Below, piece by piece: positions 58,601-64,000 of a stretch of 64,000 nucleotides of DNA. Numbering within the stretch: the first letter of the stretch is position 1; each line of letters opens with the position of its first letter. The stretch is from Rhabdornis inornatus (taxonomy: Eukaryota > Chordata > Aves > Passeriformes > Rhabdornithidae). The notes beneath the pieces were generated by a model that had not been told where the DNA came from, made no database searches, and saw nothing but the letters and a program-made list of their open reading frames with translations. The translations under genes were made by a program, and so were the position numbers. The stretch is from positions 385,519 through 449,518 of the forward strand of contig VWZS01002145.1 in assembly GCA_013397075.1 (NCBI GenBank), in the 5' to 3' direction.

Positions 58601-61024
58601 ATAAAACATTGCCAAAAATAAAAATTCAAACAGTTCCTGTCTTAGCCACTTGATGTGGGACTGGTAGCATGTACAGGCACGCTACACCAGGATCAACCAT
58701 TAGTCTGCAAATACTGCCAGGGAATACAGCTGGGCTCTGCAGTACAATGACTAATGTCTGTATTAAATATTTCAGGACTTTCAACAAGTGCAGGATGGAT
58801 TGGAAAAAATGAGCCTAAAAAAAACGGCTGTGCTTTGGGACACGTTGATATTTCTGATCCCGTACATACATTTTTGTGGTTTTTCATGATTTTGCTCTAG
58901 TGTGTGACTTGCCTTTTGGCACACAGTAAAAACAAAAGTAAGTTTTAATGTGACAATTTATAGCATAGAGACAGCAGAATTGATTAGCTGAGGAATCAAG
59001 CAACAGTTAATAACACTGGTCACCTTTTCTCCCTTTTCTCCCATATCACCCTTTTCTCCTCGAGGACCAGGGAAACCCTATAAAAACAAAACAGACAAAG
59101 ATAGATTGACTTGTATTAACATGCAGATTTAGTTTTCAAACACTCTTGGAAAACCTAAAAAGATGATTTCACTGCGTGCTCTGTACATATATGTGTGTTA
59201 TGTGTGGACACATGCATGGACACGAGAACATGTGAGACGAATAAGTCACAGAGTCTGGTAGAGACATTTTGGCAGCTACAGAAAGAAATCATACCACTCA
59301 AACATCAAATCATCCATGCTACATAGCATATGTGCATTCTGAAAAAAACTCCTCCAAGGTAGGGATTTCAGTGTAGGATGATAGAAAAAGACTTTCAGTA
59401 AGTCCTTTTAGCATGCCAAGGAAAGAGCCTGTTTTGAAACATATTCCTTACAGGCTATGGAAGAATTCTCTTTAATTAGAATAAATTTATTTAACTAAAT
59501 GCTAAGTGACTCCTTGTTCTTCCACAAATGAGCCATTAGCAAGCATTTTTTCAGCCTCCTTACACCCAAAGGACCAAGTACTTATATTGCTAAGCACTAC
59601 TATCTGGTGGTGCCTGTCAATAAGGGCTGTACATTGCACAATCTTTGTCCTCTATCGCAGAGAAAGAGCAAACGCAGCATTCAGCACACTCTCTGCAGGT
59701 ACTGCACGCACTCTAAAGGGCAGCAAAGGTGTTGTACTCCCCAAGGGACTTCTTGGCAGACTCTTACCGACCCCTGAGAGTGCCCTGGTCACACACACAT
59801 TACTTACATCAAGGCCAGGCTCGCCGTCCTTGCCCTGCCAAAGAACCACAGGAACTTCATTAGCTTCCCTCAGAAAAGGACACTGCTGCCCATGTTTAAC
59901 ATTTCCAGGAAGTGATAACCTGGCTGCAAATTTTTGTTTGACTGTAAAATTTTGTTTGCAGGCAGATTCCAGGAGCAGGCTAAAAATACAGTAAAAACCT
60001 ATAAAATTTTATTTTTAGTTTGCAGGAATGGGAAACAGAAATAGGATTTAAAAAAAAATTAACTCACAAAAGTGACCCTCACATAAAAATGTGTGGCAAA
60101 CTAATTTAACACTCCATGGAGCCTGAAAACTCTCTCCAGCCACTGACTTCTGATCCAATTAAATGGATCCAATGAAACCACAGGTCTGTATTCCAGCTTA
60201 AATTAATTAATCAAACAGTTTAGACTGGAGAGGGTATGGAAACACTAAAAGTCTCCTGGAAAGGCTGGTTTTGCCTGGCCAACCACATTTACATGACTTT
60301 ACTTGTGTCAAAGTACAGAACAGACATGTGTATATGTACACACCTGACCCAGTCATTAGCAGTGTAAACAGGGAAAGTCAACTGATTTTATTTGGGATAT
60401 CCTAGTCAGACCAAAGGAAGTTCTCCCTCATATTTTAGAAACAGATAACATAATTAAAGTTATTTATTTAAATCAAATAATTTCCACCTATGAATAAGCA
60501 ACAATGAAATTCTCACATTGCATCTGAGTAGATGGCACAGAAATGAAAACAAAACGGGTCTCTGAAGTAACAAACAAAACAAAAACATAATGGCAAAGAA
60601 ACCTTGCAGTATGGAAATCCAAGCAGCTTACTGACATTAAGAAATTCACAGCTTTCCACAGTTCCTCCTGAACTCCTGGCACTCTCACATGGTCCCCAGG
60701 CAGCTGATGGCCAAAGGCTGCTGAACCAGGAGCACCTGCATTCTGCATCTTCTCTCTCTTGCTGGTTCATGTCAGGTCTGTTTTTTTACGTGCACTGGTA
60801 GAAACCCAAGAGTGTGATACAGACCATTGACCTTGCACTATCAGGGTTTATTATCAATCTCTGCCTTTTCCAACTAATTCTACTGCGAGGTGAAAATCAG
60901 CCATAAAGCACACGAAGTTTAATCAGGGAGGGATGAAAAGCGCAGCGTATACAAACTCTGTGCAACTTACAGGCAAGCCATATGGTCCTCTGGGTCCAGG
61001 GTCACCTACAGTTCCCTTCTCACC
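49685..61024 (-). CDS. COL25A1: COL25A1, collagen alpha-1(XXV) chain, C-terminal part only
   Basis: This is the 3' end of the gene for a type II transmembrane collagen (CLAC precursor) that is furin-shed, binds amyloid-beta and heparin, and is needed for motor innervation of muscle. Six minus-strand exons, all phase 0-0 with GT-AG borders, give Gly-X-Y repeats and the C-terminal non-collagenous end. They read GEKGTVGDPGPRGPYGLP, GKDGEPGLD, GFPGPRGEKGDMGEKGEK, two alternative LDAPC exons, and GPDGLPMPGCWQK. These follow the order of the mammalian C-terminus with few changes, and the stop opens the last exon. The membrane anchor and most collagen exons lie beyond 64000. Collagens XIII and XXIII are relatives, but the terminal exons and the linkage to ETNPPL point to XXV. 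Confidence 0.95.
50439..50477 (-). CDS. COL25A1: COL25A1 last coding exon, GPDGLPMPGCWQK
   Basis: This 39-nt exon has acceptor CTTGAAACAG|GGTCC and donor CAAAAG|GTAGGA. It encodes the diagnostic C-terminal NC motif, identical to the mammalian chain as I know it. The cysteine here and the one in LDAPC are candidates for interchain disulfides. If the following intron were retained, the frame would stay open for 64 more codons. Confidence 0.96.
50478..52790 (-). other. COL25A1 intron between exon B and the CWQK exon
   Basis: This is 2.3 kb of AT-rich intron. I see no further Gly-X-Y coding segment, RNA gene or mobile element. Confidence 0.8.
52791..52868 (-). CDS. COL25A1: COL25A1 C-terminal exon B (canonical)
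   Basis: This 78-nt phase 0-0 exon encodes 26 residues: GFRGIKGEKGEPGQPG, LDG and the ending LDAPCQL. It is nearly identical to the canonical mammalian chain (GFRGVKGEKGEPGQPG). The acceptor is TTTACAAACAG|GGATT with a modest pyrimidine tract, and the donor is TTG|GTACAG, weaker than that of exon A. Weak sites are typical of a regulated exon. Confidence 0.94.
53302..53388 (-). CDS. COL25A1: COL25A1 alternative C-terminal exon A (lysine-rich)
   Basis: This 87-nt phase 0-0 exon has acceptor GTCCACAG|GGGGA and donor CCATTG|GTACGT. It encodes 29 residues: GEKGKKGKKGPKGEKG, EQGAPG and the ending LDAPCPL. It is paralogous to exon B, 433 bp downstream, which has the same LDAPC-x-L ending, and is probably spliced as an alternative to it. 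Net charge is about +3 (7 Lys against 3 Glu and 1 Asp), with an XBBXBX-type heparin-motif pattern. The canonical mammalian chain, as I know it, uses the exon B sequence here. That exon A is used is inferred from intact frame and splice sites. Confidence 0.8.
53389..59023 (-). other. COL25A1 intron upstream of exon A (5.6 kb)
   Basis: This large intron contains a 17-bp tandem duplication at 55383-55416 and short AT repeats (54181-54215). I looked for collagen-type triplets on the minus strand and found none. Confidence 0.75.
55383..55416. repeat. 17-bp tandem duplication
   Basis: Two adjacent units of AACTATTTTCAACTTC plus one base (55383-55399 and 55400-55416) differ only at the last position. 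This is simple duplication in an intron. Confidence 0.9.
59024..59077 (-). CDS. COL25A1: COL25A1 collagen exon (54 nt)
   Basis: This 54-nt exon encodes GFPGPRGEKGDMGEKGEK, with acceptor TTTATAG|GGTTT and donor AAAAG|GTGACC. The human chain has DLGEKGEKG at this place. Confidence 0.95.
59078..60970 (-). other. COL25A1 introns around the 27-nt exon
   Basis: The introns 59078-59807 and 59835-60970 contain only a TG-type stretch near 59190-59205 and A/T runs. No other exon is supported. Confidence 0.8.
59808..59834 (-). CDS. COL25A1: COL25A1 collagen micro-exon (27 nt)
   Basis: This 27-nt exon encodes exactly three triplets, GKDGEPGLD, with acceptor TTGGCAG|GGCAA and donor GAT|GTAAGT. It is short but matches the family position between GLP and GFPGPRG. 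Confidence 0.93.
60971..61024 (-). CDS. COL25A1: COL25A1 collagen exon (54 nt)
   Basis: This is a 54-nt exon, the classic collagen size of six Gly-X-Y triplets, encoding GEKGTVGDPGPRGPYGLP. The acceptor is TTCTTAG|GGTGA and the donor CCT|GTAAGT. The preceding collagen exon is not found between here and base 64000. Confidence 0.95.
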
Positions 61025-64000
61025 CTAAGAAAAGATTGCAGAACAAGCAAACAAAAACATTGGCTATCTTAGAAATTATCTTTACCAAGTGATTTAGGTT
61101 AAAGTTTATGCATTCCTAAGTATTTTGAGTGAAAAATATCCAAGCTCATTTATTTTTATTAAATGTTTAAGGGGAGAAGAGAAGGTGTGTTATTACTTTC
61201 TAGGCAAAACTTTTTAGGTATATGATTTCACATTCATTTTTAAATACATTAGTATCTGAAAATAAGTTTCAACTGAACATGCACCAGTGTCAAGTTTAAG
61301 CTTTTAACAGCTTAATGTTGCTCTCAGCAAAAATCCAATGTTGCAATGAAAACCGATGATATACAGCATCAAGTTGTATATATACACAGCAGCTGAGATG
61401 CAACACAGTGACAGGCAAAAATAATGTGTCAGTCAAAGTTTGATTTAAGTAGGCAATGCTATTAACAGCGACATTGTGAAGATTATCCTATGCACAGTGC
61501 TGTGTTGCTAAATCCTCTATTGGATCCTAGATAAGTGATGTAAATACCCTGGTTTATTAAAATCAAAACAACTGTAATAATATGCAAGACAAACAAGTAC
61601 AGAGATTACTCCACATGTCTGATCTCATTCTGCACTAAAATCCATGGACAAACTATCAGTTTCCAGAGAGGTGCTGCCAAAATCACTTTGCAAGCTTAAT
61701 ACAGAGTAAACTTTTCCAAATGGAATGGAATTTCAAGGCGACAAATTTCAGGCTGACAGTAATAATCACCTTTGCTCTCTAATTTTTCTTCATCAAGATT
61801 GATATGAAGTTAAGCTTCCCAAGCCAGCCACGACTAGCCCATGTAACTGCAAGCACAGGTCCCTGAGAGCTTGGCTGGGAGTCAGTGCTGGGAATAAGGT
61901 GTGGAAAGAAGTCTTGTTTCAGACTGTGGTGTTCTTCTGAATTAAACCCATCAGAAAAGCATTTCTCTCTGGAGTGAACTAAACTGCTCACTTGAACTAA
62001 ACTTGCTGCAAGAACTAAACACAAGACCTAAACTTGCTTGCATAAGCTTGTGAGATAATTCTCTGTACAACATGCTCTGGGTTACTTACTGGTTATTATT
62101 AATTCATTAATGACTCTATAATTAAAAGCACAAGACAGAGATGTAGATGTGTAGCTAATTAATAGTGGTGATTATTGGCACAGCCAAGTACTTGGGACAG
62201 CTTTGAAAATGGGCTGCTATGTCTAAATTTCATTGACTGAATTATACAAAAAGACAGGCACCAGAACAAACAGGACCTTAACCTATGGTTGAATAATCCC
62301 AGCAATAAGGAGTTTATCAGAGCAACTGACATTGGATCTGTTTTAAATACTTTATATTTTTACTTAGGTGGGCACTTGTTTTAGTCTAGAGGTAATGAGA
62401 TGTGCAATGTAAAGTCTTACTGGATTCTGTTACTCCCCTGCTAATTTATGAGCAGCATTTAAGCTGGATGCCCTGGCAGGACAATAGGAGGTATTGGGAA
62501 GTAACAGCTGATTTTCAAAACAATAAATCCCTTGCAGCTATAAAGCTTTCTGCTAAGAAGAAACTAATGCGCTCACCTATGTAGGTAAGAGCTACAAAAG
62601 TCTCTGATCAGTACTTGAAATATGTTAAGACTACTTAAGCATCTTTTTTTCTTTAATCTTTAACAGCAAGATGACTGCACAAAGTCCTCTCAAGATAGGC
62701 TTATAACATTGCTAAACATATGGCAGACATAAAGATACTGAATGTATCAGTCTAGGAAATAATCTCGTCTGCTATGTAAGAATAAATTTGTAGAACTGTA
62801 TCTCAGAAATTTTTGCCTCCAATACACAGCACATGCTGAAACATGTTTGGAATATCAGAGAATGTCCTGAGTCTTCATGGATTATATGAGATTGATGGAC
62901 TGTCATGAGCATACTGCCCTCAACCATCACAATTTCCTTCATGATAGCAGATACTGGCAAACTTCAAGATTTTAAAACAAAATTTTTGTAAGACAATCCA
63001 TCAGTGTCCAAAGAATAGAAATCATAACCTATGTTTTTGCCTCCTATTTCACGTCAGTGTCCTGAATCATGGACAAATATGAGTTACAATTTGCATGAAT
63101 AAATCTGAATAATCTGTGTCTCCATTACGGTAGATACGGAGAATTCATATCACTGTCATGGTGAGAAACATTTTAATCAAATTAAAGAGAATGCACTTTA
63201 CCTGCTAGTACTAACTGTGTGTAATGATGACAGTGTTGCACAGGCTACACATCTGAAAGCCAAAATCAAGCTCAAAACAAAGTCCTTGCCAACAATGAAA
63301 AAAAAAAAAAGGAAAATGTCTATTTCCAGCTCTCAGATTCCTTTAGCTGGTCAATAAGCTGGATATACATTATGCCTGTCATCATCCTTGAGGCTTACAC
63401 ACCCCCTTTCATCAGTAGTAGCTGAAGATGTCTGTTTTCCAGTGTTCTCTATATCACTATCCTTTCTCTCAAGATGGTATGTAAGTGAAAATAAGGCACA
63501 CAGTCAGATTCAGAGGCCTATTATGACCTACTCCACCATTTAATAAAAATGGTCTTAGTAAAATCTCTCTAAGCACCTGGCAAATGTTATTCCAATAACT
63601 GAAAATTAATAAGAACTACTAGACATTGGCCTCATAAATTATATTAATTCACTTTATTAATTACTCTTTCAGTTTCTACTTAATTCATGATTATTCTGTA
63701 GAACAGTCCTAATGCCCTTCTAGATCTATATATTATTTTTATATTATTATAATATATAATATATATTATTATATAATAAATGAGGCCCTATCCAGTGGCA
63801 GTGAACACTGGTCCTATGCACTGTTTTTAATCAAAAAGTAAAGTCTGATATCTGCGACAAAAATGCTTCCCTCCTGTTTTCACATAAACAAGTTCAACAG
63901 TTGCAAATGCAAGTCGTAAAACAGCATTAAAAAGACATGATTTGTTATTTAAATAATGAGACATATATCAACACTGTGCACCTGTTACATAACTATGCTA
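61025..64000 (-). other. COL25A1 intron, continuing beyond the window
   Basis: About 3 kb of AT-rich sequence has no collagen-like coding triplets on the minus strand. It contains an AT-only palindromic block at 63725-63781 and short A runs near 63299-63310. Confidence 0.75.
63725..63781. repeat. AT-only low-complexity block with inverted symmetry
   Basis: This is almost pure A/T in TAT/ATA arrangement that can fold on itself (TATTATTATAATATATAATA and flanking bases). It is simple sequence of no evident function. Confidence 0.8.

Noticed and set aside
61025..64000. Search for the preceding COL25A1 collagen exon
   Set aside because: No minus-strand Gly-X-Y run with splice sites could be found; the next exon must lie beyond the window.

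Overview
The window is vertebrate nuclear DNA with split genes, GT-AG introns, an AT-rich background, one CpG-rich promoter and very few recognisable transposons. The low repeat content, compact introns and a short N run (38979-39007) inside a GC-rich tandem repeat suggest a bird draft assembly. A crocodilian or turtle is not excluded by sequence alone. All gene evidence comes from translated exons read by eye and compared with protein families as I know them; no search was run.

Two genes are present, both on the minus strand. ETNPPL (ethanolamine-phosphate phospho-lyase, formerly AGXT2L1) is complete. It has 13 coding exons between 38858 (ATG) and 26201 (end of stop), joining in frame to a 501-residue PLP enzyme. 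To its right lies the 3' end of COL25A1, the transmembrane collagen type XXV (CLAC precursor). This part comprises six collagen/C-terminal exons from 61024 down to 50439 and a terminal exon that begins with the stop codon at 49687. The rest of COL25A1 lies beyond base 64000. The order and orientation match the amniote ETNPPL-COL25A1 neighbourhood (human 4q25), where OSTC would be expected to the left.

Layout: 1-25.48 kb is intergenic with no supportable gene, only microsatellites, a 39-bp duplication and one probable ancient SINE/LINE tail. 25.48-26.2 kb is the ETNPPL 3'UTR with two tandem AATAAA signals. 26.2-38.86 kb is the ETNPPL body. 38.86-39.2 kb is its CpG-island promoter, with a (CACGG)n array broken by an assembly gap. 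39.2-47.3 kb is intergenic and includes a near-perfect hairpin and an isolated GC-rich block. About 47.3-49.68 kb is the probable COL25A1 3'UTR. 49.68-61.02 kb holds the COL25A1 C-terminal exons, and 61-64 kb is intron.

The most interesting observation is a pair of paralogous, frame-compatible COL25A1 exons (53302-53388 and 52791-52868). Both end in an LDAPC-x-L cysteine motif, but their charge is opposite. They look like alternative cassettes that would switch the C-terminal end of the collagen between a lysine-rich, potentially heparin-binding form and a neutral to acidic form. The two genes are unrelated in function: ETNPPL degrades phosphoethanolamine, and COL25A1 is a membrane collagen involved in neuromuscular innervation and amyloid binding.
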